DNA from: Actinomycetes bacterium
GTDB taxonomy: Bacteria; Actinomycetota; Actinomycetes; Streptosporangiales; Streptosporangiaceae
DNA: 64,000 bases
Direction of reading: 5' to 3'
Assembly: GCA_021793235.1 (NCBI GenBank)
Contig: JAJYTD010000015.1
Span: 21,815-85,814, forward strand
Shown: positions 13,530 to 22,361 of the stretch, one piece after another
How the letters are laid out: each line of letters starts with the position of its first letter
Numbering within the stretch: position 1 is the first letter of the stretch
Notes under the pieces: model-generated
The model's database searches: none
What the model was told of the DNA's origin: nothing
Seen by the model: the letters and a program-made list of their open reading frames with translations, nothing else
Program-made: the position numbers and the translations under genes

Positions 13530-14084
13530 ATGGCATCCGACCTCACCGGCACCACCATCGCTTTCCTCGTCGCACCCGAAGGCACCGAGCAGGTCGAGCT
13601 CACCGATCCGTGGCAGGCCGTCGAAAACGCCGGAGGCACACCCCGGCTCATCTCCGTCTCCAGCGGGGAGATCCAGGCCGTCGACCACCTCGACAAAGCC
13701 GACACCTTCCCCGTCGACGCCACCGCCGACCAGGTGAGCGCCGCCGACTTCACCGGACTGGTGCTTCCCGGCGGGGTCGCCAACCCTGACCGGTTGCGCA
13801 CCCACGAGCGCGCCGTCGCCTTCGTGAAGGAGTTCTTCGACACCGGTAAGCCCGTGGCCGCTATCTGCCACGCGCCCTGGACCCTCATCGAAGCCGACAC
13901 CGTCCGCGGCCGCCGCCTCACCTCCTACCCCAGCCTCAAGACCGACGTCGCCAACGCCGGGGGCGAGTGGGTGGACGAGGAGGTCGTCACCTGCGCGGTC
14001 GGCCCCAACACGCTGATCACCAGCCGCGGCCCCGGCGACCTCCCCGCATTCAGCAGGACGGCGCTGGATGCGTTCGCCCGCTAG
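13530..14084 (+). CDS. DJ-1/PfpI family (type 1 glutamine amidotransferase-like) protein
   Basis: The 184-residue protein has the DJ-1/PfpI fold. Visible landmarks are TTIAFLVAPEGTEQVELTDP at the N-terminus, GLVLPGGVANPDRLR in the middle and the nucleophile elbow VAAICHAPWTL, whose Cys is the expected reactive residue. Members include stress-induced deglycase or chaperone-like proteins such as YraA/YhbO; the exact activity cannot be read from sequence. The ATG at 13530 is preferred because AAAGGGA lies about 10 nt upstream; an in-frame ATG at 13506 would add eight atypical residues. The 284 bp upstream contain no gene I can support. Confidence 0.88.
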   Translation: MASDLTGTTIAFLVAPEGTEQVELTDPWQAVENAGGTPRLISVSSGEIQAVDHLDKADTFPVDATADQVSAADFTGLVLPGGVANPDRLRTHERAVAFVKEFFDTGKPVAAICHAPWTLIEADTVRGRRLTSYPSLKTDVANAGGEWVDEEVVTCAVGPNTLITSRGPGDLPAFSRTALDAFAR

Positions 14085-14142
14085 CGACCCGGAGTACTCC
14101 GGGCCGCAATCTGGTTTAGACCATTCCACCGCTGAAAAGCTC

Positions 14143-14155
14143 TAGAGTGTTAACC
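14143..14155 (+). promoter_or_regulatory. Leaderless-type -10 element before pyk
   Basis: TAGAGT at 14143-14148 is followed after 7 nt by the GTG at 14156. No Shine-Dalgarno is present. A weak TTAGAC at 14116-14121 lies too far upstream to be a good -35 box. Confidence 0.55.
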
Positions 14156-15586
14156 GTGACACGTCGAGCAAAAATCGTCGCGACCCTAGGCCCCGCCACG
14201 TCGAGCCCGGAGACCATCCGCGCGCTCGTCGACGCCGGGCTGGACGTAGCGCGACTCAATCTCAGCCATGGAACCCACGAAGATCACCGGGCCAGCTACG
14301 ACAACGTGCGCGCCGCGGCCAAGGCCTGCGGGCGCAGTGTCGGGATCCTCGCCGACCTTCAGGGCCCCAAGATCCGCCTCGGCACCTTCGCCGACGGCCC
14401 CGTCGAACTCGCCGCTGACGACGAGTTCACCGTGACCACCGCCGACGTCCCCGGGGACGCCCGCAGGGTCACCACGACCTACAAGGGCCTCCCCGGAGAC
14501 GTCCGGCCCGGCGACCGCGTCCTCATCGACGACGGACGCATCGTGCTGGAGTGCACCAAGACCACCAGCAGCGACGTCCACACCCGGGTGGTCATCGGGG
14601 GGCCCGTCTCCGACCACAAGGGGCTGAACCTCCCCGGCGTCTCGGTGAGCGTGCCCGCGCTCACCGAAAAGGACGAGACCGATCTGCGCTGGGCGCTTGA
14701 GCAGGGCGTCGACATGGTGGCGCTGTCCTTTGTGCGCAGCCCCGCCGACGCCGACGACGTCCACCAGATCATGGACGAGGTCGGCGTCCGCGTACCGCTC
14801 ATCGCCAAGATCGAGAAACCCCAGGCCGTTGAGCGGCTGCAGGACATCATCGAGGTATTCGACGGTGTCATGGTCGCCCGCGGCGATCTCGGCGTCGAAC
14901 TGCCCCTGGAGAACGTCCCGATGGTGCAGAAGCGCGCCATCGAGCGTTGCCGCGACAAGGCCAAACCGGTCATCGTCGCCACGCAGATGCTGGAGTCCAT
15001 GATCGGCTCGCCGCGGCCCACCCGCGCCGAGGCATCCGATGTCGCCAACGCCGTCCTCGACGGTGCCGACGCCGTCATGCTGTCGGGAGAGACCAGCATC
15101 GGCACCTACCCGATCGAGACCGTGCAGACCATGGACCGCATCGTCGCAGCCGCCGAGCAGGAGTCGCTGCGCGCCTCGCACATCCTCAACCGGGTCCCCG
15201 AGACCACGGGAGGGGCCATCGCCCGCGCCGCCGCCGAAGTCGGAGCCACCGTCGGCGCCAAGGCACTGATCGCCTTCACCGTGTCCGGGGAGACCGCGCG
15301 GCGCCTGGCCCGCTACCGGTCGCCCATCCCGCTGATGGCGTTCACCACGGTGCCGGCCACCCGCCACCAGCTCTCCCTCACATGGGGAGTCCAGACCCAG
15401 TGCGTGGCCTGGGCCGACCACTCCGACGAAATGGTCCGCCAGGTCGAGAGCGAACTTCTCGACATGGGCATCTACCAGAAGGGCGACAAGGTCGTCATCG
15501 TCGCCGGCAGCCCGCCCGGAACCCCCGGGTCCACCAACTCGCTGCGGGTCCACCGCATTGGCGACGCCATCGCCCACAGCAGGTGA
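14156..15586 (+). CDS. pyk: Pyruvate kinase
   Basis: This enzyme converts phosphoenolpyruvate and ADP to pyruvate and ATP, the last step of glycolysis. The 476-residue protein has TRRAKIVATLGPAT at the N-terminus, RLNLSHG, the active-site segment VPLIAKIEKPQAV, VARGDLGVELPLENVP, and ATQMLESMIGSPRPTRAEASD in the barrel, then a C-terminal allosteric domain (ALIAFTVSGETARRLA). Length matches the family. The GTG at 14156 gives the usual start; a GTG at 14147 is also in frame, but it falls inside the TAGAGT promoter box. The gene is monocistronic. Confidence 0.97.
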   Translation: MTRRAKIVATLGPATSSPETIRALVDAGLDVARLNLSHGTHEDHRASYDNVRAAAKACGRSVGILADLQGPKIRLGTFADGPVELAADDEFTVTTADVPGDARRVTTTYKGLPGDVRPGDRVLIDDGRIVLECTKTTSSDVHTRVVIGGPVSDHKGLNLPGVSVSVPALTEKDETDLRWALEQGVDMVALSFVRSPADADDVHQIMDEVGVRVPLIAKIEKPQAVERLQDIIEVFDGVMVARGDLGVELPLENVPMVQKRAIERCRDKAKPVIVATQMLESMIGSPRPTRAEASDVANAVLDGADAVMLSGETSIGTYPIETVQTMDRIVAAAEQESLRASHILNRVPETTGGAIARAAAEVGATVGAKALIAFTVSGETARRLARYRSPIPLMAFTTVPATRHQLSLTWGVQTQCVAWADHSDEMVRQVESELLDMGIYQKGDKVVIVAGSPPGTPGSTNSLRVHRIGDAIAHSR

Positions 15587-15690
15587 GTCCTCGTTCATAC
15601 AGGTCCACACCCCGGGAAGCGCGACAGCGCTGCCCCGGGGAGGGACCGACACAGGAAAGTCGGGCAGCAGCGGATCGCCGCAGCGGGGTG

Positions 15691-16629
15691 TCAGCCCGGA
15701 TGGGTGTTGGCCACGCCGCCCTCATGGGGGGCCCGCTCCAGGGGCATGTCCCAGGGCAGCAGGTTCCACGGACTCGCCGGGTCGGTCGTCAGCAGACCCA
15801 GCGCCGTCCACACCCGCCCCGCGTCGTCAAAGGCCCCGCCGCGCCACAGCAGGTAGCCGCCGTGGAAGGCCTCCGCCAGCTGCTGCCAGCTCGCATACCT
15901 GCGCTGCAGGTCCGAAGCCACGCGGCGGAGCAGGTTCTGTGTCTCCCCCTGGCTGAGCCAGTCCAGTGTCGCGCCACCGCAGGCCAATCGGACCAGATGC
16001 GCCGACTTCCACCACTGGTAGGCGCCGATCACCACCGTGTCGGCAGAGTCGTCGGCTCCGGTGACCGCCCGCATGCGTGCCACCTGCTCCAAAGTAAGCA
16101 CGATCGTTCGACTTTCGGCACCGGTTTTCGCCGGGCGGCTGCGCATGACTCCCGTGCGCAGGTCCACCACCAGATCGGTGCTGTGCGCGGTATGCAGCTC
16201 CGCCCAGAGCCGGTCGACCGCTTCCAGCAATGAGGCGCGATCGACAAGGCCCCATTCCAGTTCGAGCACTTTCCGGTAGCGGCGGCGCAGTTGCGGCCGG
16301 GTCACCACGTCCCACGGCTCGGCCAGGGCCACCCTGAAGGGTGCCGCGACGGCGGCGGCCCAGCGTTCGGTGCTCAGGGGGGCGTCGGGGTACTTGGTGC
16401 GCAGAGCGGGCGCCTCGCGCGCTCCGATGACGAGTTCGGCGAAGGAGCCCGCGGCCAGCGCCGCCATGGGCAGGAACGCCCATCCGGGTTCGCCTACGGC
16501 CACAAGGACCACGATGGCCAGCGTGATGGGGGCCAGCAGCCACGGTTGCCGCCGCTTGGACCCCCAGGCCACGAAAGCCCAGGCGCCGATCGTCAGCACC
16601 CCGGCTGTTCCGGCCACCGCAGTGAGCAC
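15691..16629 (-). CDS. Membrane protein with DUF1266-like C-terminal domain
   Basis: The 312-residue protein starts with two or three hydrophobic segments (VAGTAGVLTIGAWAFVAW, WLLAPITLAIVVLVAV, AFLPMAALAAGSFAELVIG) and continues as a soluble, Trp-rich helical domain. The C-terminal part (ASWQQLAEAFHGGYLLWRGG ... GLLTTDP ... PWNLLPWDMPLER) resembles the DUF1266 pattern of a W..G..Y..G..W helix followed by a PW..LPW motif; this assignment is from memory and moderate. The function is unknown. The gene converges with pyk and reads away from tRNA-Leu. Confidence 0.7.
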   Translation of the reverse strand: MLTAVAGTAGVLTIGAWAFVAWGSKRRQPWLLAPITLAIVVLVAVGEPGWAFLPMAALAAGSFAELVIGAREAPALRTKYPDAPLSTERWAAAVAAPFRVALAEPWDVVTRPQLRRRYRKVLELEWGLVDRASLLEAVDRLWAELHTAHSTDLVVDLRTGVMRSRPAKTGAESRTIVLTLEQVARMRAVTGADDSADTVVIGAYQWWKSAHLVRLACGGATLDWLSQGETQNLLRRVASDLQRRYASWQQLAEAFHGGYLLWRGGAFDDAGRVWTALGLLTTDPASPWNLLPWDMPLERAPHEGGVANTHPG

Positions 16630-16847
16630 CCGTCACTCCCTTCGCAGTGGGCGGCGGTCGCGGACCCGGAGCGGATCCGGCGAAGATCCGGCCTAGCCGC
16701 CGCCCGAACACTCCCGACTTCCAGGATCGGTGACCCCCGACGGTTGCGGTGCCCGAATCCGCGGGCTGTGCTCAGGTTGTAGCCGCGTTGTGACCGTCCA
16801 GGAAGCAGAAGATCAGCAAGCGGGAACGAGGAACAGGGGAGAACGAA

Positions 16848-16873
16848 AAAGGACCATCCAAGGATGGTCCTTT
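16848..16873 (-). terminator. Rho-independent terminator of tRNA-Leu
   Basis: AAAGGACCATCC (16848-16859) and GGATGGTCCTTT (16862-16873) form a perfect 12-bp stem around AA. Read on the minus strand it lies about 30 nt after the tRNA and is followed by a TTTTT-start tract (the complement of the AAAAA at 16846-16850). Confidence 0.85.
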
Positions 16874-16904
16874 GGTAGCAGAGCCCCGGGGAGTGGCCCC
16901 TCAG

Positions 16905-16987
16905 TGCCGGAGGTGGGATTCGAACCCACACGCCCTTTCGGACAAATCATTTTGAGTGATTCTTGTCTACCATTCCAACACTCCGGC
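16905..16987 (-). tRNA. tRNA-Leu (CAA anticodon)
   Basis: On the minus strand the 83-nt gene begins GCCGGAG and ends CTCCGGC plus discriminator A, giving a perfect 7-bp acceptor stem. The anticodon loop CTCAAAA is flanked by AATCA/TGATT, so the anticodon is CAA, reading UUG. A long variable arm (TGTCCGAAAGGGCG) and the T-loop GTGGGTTCGAATCCCAC are typical of tRNA-Leu. CCA is not encoded. A strong terminator follows. Confidence 0.96.
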
Positions 16988-17102
16988 GTTGTTTCTCCAG
17001 GTGGCGATCGAGCTCTGCGCGACTATCGCGTAGCTCTCGCTCGCCTGAGGAAGGGTAGCGTTTCGCACGGCTCCTGCTGCCCGAAACGATACACGATCTC
17101 GG

Positions 17103-17115
17103 TACCCTCGTGTAC
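17103..17115 (+). promoter_or_regulatory. Leaderless-type -10 element before pdtaR
   Basis: TACCCT at 17103-17108 is followed after 7 nt by the GTG at 17116. No Shine-Dalgarno is present; the alternative GTG at 17110 would lie directly next to the box. Confidence 0.5.
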
Positions 17116-17709
17116 GTGACGACGACCCAGAGCCGCGTGGTGATCGCGGAAGACGAGGCCCTGATCCGACTGGACCTCAAAGAGATGCTCGAGGAGGACG
17201 GCTACGCTGTCGTAGGGGAGGCGGGCGACGGTGAGGCGGCGGTGCGCCTTGCGGCCGAGCACCGGCCGGACCTCGTCATTCTCGACATCAAGATGCCCGT
17301 CCTCGACGGATTGTCCGCGGCCGAGCGGATCGCGGCCGAGCGGATCGCGCCCGTGGTCATCCTGACGGCCTTCTCCCAGCGTGATCTGGTCGAACGCGCG
17401 CGGGACGCCGGGGCCATGGCCTATTTGGTCAAGCCGTTCAACAAAGCCGACCTCGTGCCGGCGATCGAGATGGCGGTCAGCCGATATACCGAGTTGTCGG
17501 CGCTGGAAGCCGAGGTCAGCGGACTGCAGGAGCGCTTGGAGACCCGAAAGCTGGTTGAGCGCGCCAAAGGGCTGCTGCAGAGCAGGCACGGACTCAGTGA
17601 GCCGGAGGCGTTCCGCTGGATCCAGAAGAACTCCATGGACCAGCGGCTGACCATGCGCACGGTCGCCAAGACCGTCGTTGAAACGCTCAGCGAACAGGAA
17701 CAGGGCTAG
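17116..17709 (+). CDS. pdtaR: Two-component response regulator with ANTAR RNA-binding domain (PdtaR-like)
   Basis: The 197-residue protein has an N-terminal receiver domain (acidic pocket E12-D13, phospho-acceptor D57 in LVILDIKMP, Lys in YLVKPF) and a C-terminal ANTAR domain (RKLVERAKGLLQSRHGLSEPEAFRWIQ). It closely matches mycobacterial PdtaR, including TAFSQRDLVERARDAGAMAYLVKPF (family knowledge). Such proteins act as antiterminators by binding paired hairpins in target leaders after phosphorylation by a PdtaS-type kinase; no kinase gene is in the window. The GTG at 17116 fits a leaderless mRNA and a normal N-terminus. GTG at 17110 would add two residues. Confidence 0.93.
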   Translation: MTTTQSRVVIAEDEALIRLDLKEMLEEDGYAVVGEAGDGEAAVRLAAEHRPDLVILDIKMPVLDGLSAAERIAAERIAPVVILTAFSQRDLVERARDAGAMAYLVKPFNKADLVPAIEMAVSRYTELSALEAEVSGLQERLETRKLVERAKGLLQSRHGLSEPEAFRWIQKNSMDQRLTMRTVAKTVVETLSEQEQG

Positions 17710-17869
17710 GGGTCCGCGCCGGCGCCCCTGGCAGAAGGCCGGGGCCCGGCGGGTCCCGCAGTGCACGGAAGGCGGCACGCCGCCGTAGTGGAGTCGGGAA
17801 GGTCAACCGTACCGGCGTCCCGATTCGATCACAGATGCGCACAAAGAAATGACGTTTGTGTTACGCGGC

Positions 17870-17909
17870 TTTAGACCCGCTGAATAGGTAGCGTAAAGCG
17901 GGCTAAAAT
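17870..17909 (+). promoter_or_regulatory. Promoter and overlapping dyad upstream of the liv operon
   Basis: TTTAGACCCGCT (17870-17881) and AGCGGGCTAAAA (17897-17908) form an almost perfect inverted repeat. The right arm contains TAAAAT (17904-17909), a good -10 box; CTGAAT at 17880-17885 could serve as -35 with 18-bp spacing. A dyad over a promoter suggests an operator. Transcription would start about 80 nt before livH. Confidence 0.5.
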
Positions 17910-17995
17910 CACGCCACCGAACAGCAACCGACCGGTTTCGGACAAATTCGGACGAATTGGTTCAAACCTTCATCTAAGATGCGCAAGGAGCGCGC

Positions 17996-19441
17996 GTGCG
18001 CACACGCCTCGTGACTGTGCTGCTCTCGGTGATCGCCGCCATCATGGTGATCCCGGGGATCGCAGCGGCAGATGCCGCGGGCGGTGAGTCGCTCAAAGGC
18101 CAGATCCGCGCCCCAGGGAGCAGCGACGAAGGTGTCGAGGGAATCGACATCGCCGTCTCCCAGGACGGCGATGAGATCGGTACCGCGACCACCGACACCG
18201 ACGGCGAATGGGAAGTGGAAGTGCCCGAAGCGGGCGACTACCACGTCGTGCTGGACCAAGAGTCCATCCCCGACGAGTACGAGCTGCTGGAGAAACCGGC
18301 CGGGGCCGAACGGGATGTGACGGTGCAAGAGGGCCGACCGTTCTTCGTTGTGTACCGGTTGGTTCCACAAGGCGAGGCCCAGGCAGAGGCGTCGCCCAGT
18401 GAGAGCGAATCGGCCGATGACGAAGAGGACGCCGCCGGCGGTGCGGAGCCCGCCGCCGAGGAGGAGGGCGTGGTCGAGGCACCCGGTGTCTCCGAAGGAG
18501 CCTCCTTCGGGGAGAAGTTCATCGGGCTGGCAGTGGCCGGCATCATCTTCGGCCTGATCATCGCGATCTCCTCGGTGGGTCTGTCGCTGATCTTCGGTAC
18601 CACCAAGATGATCAACTTCGCCCACGGCGACATGGTCACCTTCGGCGCGATGATGGCGATGATGTTCAGCAGCATGACGCTGTTCTCCACCGTCCACGAG
18701 GCCCTCGCCGGCATCCCGGTCCTCGGCTTCATCGCCAACCCGCTGGTGCTCGGCCTCATCCTGGCGGTGGTCTGCGGCGGAGTCCTCGGCGTTGTGCTGG
18801 AGCGCTTCCTGTGGCGCCCGCTGCGCGGGCGCAACGTCGCGCTGATCCAGATGTTCATCGTCACGATCGGTGTGTCACTGGTGCTGCGCCACCTGATGCT
18901 GGCCGTGTTCGGGGAACGCCGCAACAAGTACGCGCAGTTCCGGATTCAGGAGATGCTGCACTTCGGCCCGGTCTCCATCACCCCCCGCGACCTGGTGATC
19001 CTGCTCGTGTCGATCGGGGTGCTGATCCTGGTGGCGAGCATGCTGCAGTTCACCCGGATCGGTAAGGCGATGCGGGCGGTCGCAGACAACCGGGACCTGG
19101 CGGAGTCGTCGGGGATCGATGTCAACCGCGTGACGCTTTATGTCTGGGGGCTGGGCGGTTCGCTCTCAGCGCTGGGCGGCGTGTTCCTGGGGCTGAACCA
19201 GACCGTGTACTGGCAGATGGGCTTCCATCTGCTCCTGCTGATGTTCGCCGGAGTGATCCTGGGCGGCCTCGGCACGGCCTATGGGGCCATGGTCGGTGGC
19301 CTGGCGATCGGGCTGATCGCGCAACTGTCGACCCTGTGGTTCTCGCCGCAACTGATGAACGCCTGGGCACTGGCGATCATGATCATCGTGTTGTTGGTCC
19401 GGCCCCAGGGCATCCTGGGTCGGCGCGAACGGGTCGGCTAG
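17996..19441 (+). CDS. livH: Branched-chain amino-acid ABC transporter permease with signal peptide and extracytoplasmic N-domain
   Basis: Residues 1-25 form a signal-peptide-like segment (LVTVLLSVIAAIMVIPGIAAADA). Residues ~30-120 resemble a small beta-sandwich of the carboxypeptidase-regulatory/CnaB type (LKGQIRAP ... GTATTDTDGEWEVEVPEAGDYHVVLD). An acidic linker (~125-165) leads into a complete LivH permease of about 290 residues (GLSLIFGTTKMINFAHGDMVTFGA, RPLRGRN, VADNRDLAESSGIDV). Ordinary LivH starts directly with the permease. GTG at 17996 follows AAGGAGC. It is the first gene of livHMGF; high-affinity uptake of Leu/Ile/Val or a related substrate is inferred from the family. Confidence 0.9.
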   Translation: MRTRLVTVLLSVIAAIMVIPGIAAADAAGGESLKGQIRAPGSSDEGVEGIDIAVSQDGDEIGTATTDTDGEWEVEVPEAGDYHVVLDQESIPDEYELLEKPAGAERDVTVQEGRPFFVVYRLVPQGEAQAEASPSESESADDEEDAAGGAEPAAEEEGVVEAPGVSEGASFGEKFIGLAVAGIIFGLIIAISSVGLSLIFGTTKMINFAHGDMVTFGAMMAMMFSSMTLFSTVHEALAGIPVLGFIANPLVLGLILAVVCGGVLGVVLERFLWRPLRGRNVALIQMFIVTIGVSLVLRHLMLAVFGERRNKYAQFRIQEMLHFGPVSITPRDLVILLVSIGVLILVASMLQFTRIGKAMRAVADNRDLAESSGIDVNRVTLYVWGLGGSLSALGGVFLGLNQTVYWQMGFHLLLLMFAGVILGGLGTAYGAMVGGLAIGLIAQLSTLWFSPQLMNAWALAIMIIVLLVRPQGILGRRERVG

Positions 19442-19452
19442 GGAGACGGACG

Positions 19453-20439
19453 ATGGACCTTCTGCAAATCCTCACCGTCTCCATCGAGACGGCGATCGGG
19501 CCGATCGCGGCCATCTACGTGCTCGCCGCGATCGGGTTGAACATTCACTTCGGCTACACCGGCCTGCTCAACTTCGGCCAGGTGGGCTTCATGCTGGTGG
19601 GCGCCTACGGGGTGGCCGTGAGCGTGACTACGTTCGACCTGCCGCTGTGGCTGGGGCTGCTGGCCAGTATCGTCTGCGCCGCGATCCTGGCGCTGCTGCT
19701 GGGCATTCCGACACTGCGACTGCGCGCGGACTACCTGGCGATCGCCACGATCGCGGTCGCCGAAGTACTGCGGCTGCTCTACCGGGCGCAGTTCGCCCGC
19801 CCGATTACGGGCGGCGTCTACGGGCGGAACAGCTTCGCCGACGGCTTCTACGGCATCAACCCCATCCCGCCGGGCTCCTACGGCATCGGCGATGTCGACT
19901 TCTCCGCCGATGAGCTCTGGCTGATGGTGGTGGTCTGGGGTCTTGTGGCCGCCGCCCTGGGCATTACCGCGGCGCTGATGCACAGCCCCTGGGGCCGGGT
20001 CATCAAGGGCATCCGCGAGGACGAGGACGCGGTCCGCAGCCTCGGCAAGGACGCTTTCGTCTACAAGATGCAGAGCCTGGTCCTGGGCGGTGTGTTCGGC
20101 GGCCTGGCCGGCGCGATGATCGCGCTGAACCAGCAGAACATCACCCCCGACCAGTTCATGCCGCAGGTGACGTTCTACCTGTGGGCGATGCTGCTGCTGG
20201 GCGGTGCCGCGCGCACGTGGGGCCCGGTCCTGGGCCCGGTGGTCATGTGGTTCCTGCTGACGGCGTTCGACGAACTGCTCCGTTCGCTGGCGTCGATGGA
20301 CATCGTGCCGTTCCTGGAGACCTCGCAGATCGGCGCGCTGCGGCACGCTTTCGTGGGGCTGGCGCTGATTCTGCTGATCGTCTACCGGCCGCAGGGACTC
20401 ATCGGCGACCGCAAGGAGATGCTGGTCAATGTCAAGTGA
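19453..20439 (+). CDS. livM: Branched-chain amino-acid ABC transporter permease
   Basis: The 328-residue protein has eight or nine hydrophobic segments and LivM landmarks: GLNIHFGYTGLLNFGQVGFMLVGAY near the N-terminus, RLRADYLAIATIAVAEVLRL, and the EAA-like cytoplasmic loop GRVIKGIREDEDAVRSLGKDAF. It pairs with LivH to form the membrane channel. The ATG at 19453 follows GGGAGACGG and leaves 11 nt after livH. Its 3' end overlaps livG by 11 bp, showing tight coupling. Confidence 0.94.
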   Translation: MDLLQILTVSIETAIGPIAAIYVLAAIGLNIHFGYTGLLNFGQVGFMLVGAYGVAVSVTTFDLPLWLGLLASIVCAAILALLLGIPTLRLRADYLAIATIAVAEVLRLLYRAQFARPITGGVYGRNSFADGFYGINPIPPGSYGIGDVDFSADELWLMVVVWGLVAAALGITAALMHSPWGRVIKGIREDEDAVRSLGKDAFVYKMQSLVLGGVFGGLAGAMIALNQQNITPDQFMPQVTFYLWAMLLLGGAARTWGPVLGPVVMWFLLTAFDELLRSLASMDIVPFLETSQIGALRHAFVGLALILLIVYRPQGLIGDRKEMLVNVK

Positions 20440-21334
20440 CTCAAAGGACATCGTGCCCGGGGCCGCGGAGACCGGGGCCGCGGCCGACCGGATGGCCGGC
20501 GTCGACCCGCGGCCGGGCGTGCCCAAACCGGACCCGATCCTGCGGGCGAGCGGGATCCGCCGCTCCTTCGGCGGGCTGACCGCCGTGAACGTGGAGCACC
20601 TGGAGGTGCAGCGCGGGACGATCACCGCTCTCATCGGACCCAACGGTGCGGGCAAGTCGACACTGTTCAACCTGCTCACCGGGTTCGACCGGGTGGACGC
20701 GGGGGAGTGGGCGTTCGAGAATCGGCAGCTGAACGGCCTGAGCGGCCACAAGGTCGCGCGGCAGGGCATGGTCCGCACATTCCAGCTGACCAAGGCGCTG
20801 ACGCGGATGACGGTCCTGGACAACATGCTGCTCGCGGCCCCGAGGCAGAAAGGGGAGGGGTTCTTCGGCGCCTTCGCCCGGCCGGTGTGGCGCGCCCAGG
20901 AGGCGGCGAACCGGAAGCGGGCCATGGAGCTGCTGGAGCGCTTCAAGCTCGACGCCAAGAAGGACGACATGGCGGGCAGCCTCTCCGGCGGGCAGCGCAA
21001 ACTGCTGGAGATGGCGCGCTCCCTGATGGTCGACCCGTCCATGGTGATGCTGGACGAGCCGATGGCAGGGGTGAACCCGGCACTGGTGCAGTCGCTGCTG
21101 GAGCACATCACGGCGCTGCGCGACGAGGGCACGACAGTGCTCTTCGTCGAACACGACATGGACGTGATCATGGGGATCAGCGACTGGATCGTGGTGCTGG
21201 CCCAGGGCGAGGTGATCGCCGAAGGGCGTCCGGATGACATCCGCTCCAACGACGAAGTCATCGACGCCTACCTGGGCAAGCAGCACGACGAGCCGAACGG
21301 CGGTACCGCCGCCGAGGCGGAGGGGACCACATGA
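20429..21334 (+). CDS. livG: Branched-chain amino-acid ABC transporter ATP-binding protein
   Basis: The 301-residue ATPase has about 38 extra hydrophilic N-terminal residues, then a standard ABC domain: Walker A GPNGAGKST, signature LSGGQRKLLEMA, Walker B LMVDPSMVMLDEP, D-loop AGVNPAL and the switch His in LFVEHDMD. The sequence matches the LivG half of Liv transporters (VRTFQLTKALTRMTVLDNML). It overlaps livM by 11 bp and livF by 4 bp (ATGA), indicating translational coupling. Confidence 0.94.
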   Translation: MSSDSKDIVPGAAETGAAADRMAGVDPRPGVPKPDPILRASGIRRSFGGLTAVNVEHLEVQRGTITALIGPNGAGKSTLFNLLTGFDRVDAGEWAFENRQLNGLSGHKVARQGMVRTFQLTKALTRMTVLDNMLLAAPRQKGEGFFGAFARPVWRAQEAANRKRAMELLERFKLDAKKDDMAGSLSGGQRKLLEMARSLMVDPSMVMLDEPMAGVNPALVQSLLEHITALRDEGTTVLFVEHDMDVIMGISDWIVVLAQGEVIAEGRPDDIRSNDEVIDAYLGKQHDEPNGGTAAEAEGTT

Positions 21335-22176
21335 GCGATACACCCGGAAACCAGCCCGAGCACGGCCCCGACGAGGACAAGGCGCACACGCTGCAGGAAG
21401 CCCGCGAGGACGTGCTGGAGCGCTCCGGTGCGGGCGCGGTCGGCGACTACTCCGACTACCTTCTGGTCGCCGACGAGGTGAAGGCCGGCTACATCCCCGA
21501 GGTGAACATCCTCAACGGTTGCACCCTGACCCTGCGCGAGGGTGAGGTCGTCGGCATCATCGGGCCCAACGGCGCCGGCAAGTCCACACTGATCAAGACG
21601 ATTTTCGGGCTGCTCGCGGTGCGTGAGGGATCGATCGTGCTGCGCGGCGAGAGCATCGTCAACCGCAGCGCGCACGAACTCGTCTCCAGCGGGGTCGGCT
21701 ATGTCCCGCAGACGCAGAACGTGTTCCCGACGCTGACGGTCGAGGAGAACCTGCAAATGGGCGTGTTCCTGCGCCCGAAGACCTTCACGGCCCGCTTCGA
21801 CGTCGTCGCCGAGCTGTTCCCGCTGCTGGCCGAGCGCCGCAAGCAGAAGGCGGGGGCGCTGTCCGGCGGTGAACGCCAGATGGTGGCGATGGGCCGTGCG
21901 CTGATGATGGAGCCGTCGGTACTGCTGCTGGACGAACCGACGGCGGGATTGTCGCCGATCTTCCAGGACGAGGTCTTCCAGCGGGTCAAGCAGATCAACG
22001 CGACCGGAGTCTCGGTGATCATGGTCGAGCAGAACGCGCGCCGCTGCTTGCAGATCTGCGACCGCGGCTACGTACTGGACCAGGGCCGCAACGCCTACAC
22101 CGGTTCGGGTCGGGACCTGCTCGACGACCCCAACGTGGTCGAGCTGTACCTGGGGACCCTCGCCAAGGCCGGCTGA
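21331..22176 (+). CDS. livF: Branched-chain amino-acid ABC transporter ATP-binding protein
   Basis: The 281-residue ATPase has about 50 extra N-terminal residues before an ABC domain with Walker A GPNGAGKST, signature LSGGERQMVAMGRAL, Walker B PSVLLLDEPTAGLSP and switch His replaced by Gln (IMVEQNARR), the form usual for LivF. VGYVPQTQNVFPTLTVEENL is also LivF-like. It is the last gene of the operon; a strong hairpin follows at 22228-22253. Confidence 0.94.
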   Translation: MSDTPGNQPEHGPDEDKAHTLQEAREDVLERSGAGAVGDYSDYLLVADEVKAGYIPEVNILNGCTLTLREGEVVGIIGPNGAGKSTLIKTIFGLLAVREGSIVLRGESIVNRSAHELVSSGVGYVPQTQNVFPTLTVEENLQMGVFLRPKTFTARFDVVAELFPLLAERRKQKAGALSGGERQMVAMGRALMMEPSVLLLDEPTAGLSPIFQDEVFQRVKQINATGVSVIMVEQNARRCLQICDRGYVLDQGRNAYTGSGRDLLDDPNVVELYLGTLAKAG

Positions 22177-22227
22177 CGCGGCGGCGGACCGCAGGAGGCT
22201 CTGCGCGTCCCGGCGGACTCCCCCCGC

Positions 22228-22260
22228 GGGGCGGTGCCATCGGGCACCGCCCCTTTCCCT
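22228..22260 (+). terminator. Terminator after livF
   Basis: GGGGCGGTGCC (22228-22238) and GGCACCGCCCC (22243-22253) form a perfect 11-bp stem with loop ATCG, followed by TTTCCCT. Confidence 0.85.
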
Positions 22261-22296
22261 GTTCCGGAGGCGATCCGCGGGTCCCCCACACGGCAA

Positions 22297-22324
22297 GGGC
22301 CCCTGGGACAGATCCCAGGGGCCC
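22297..22324 (-). terminator. Hairpin, probable terminator after livK
   Basis: GGGCCCCTGGGA (22297-22308) and TCCCAGGGGCCC (22313-22324) form a perfect 12-bp stem with loop CAGA. It lies 38 nt beyond the livK stop on the minus strand, facing the livF terminator. The T-run on the minus strand is weak. Confidence 0.65.
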
Positions 22325-22361
22325 TGGACGGATCGGCCGGTCGCGCGGACCTTGCCGGCGG

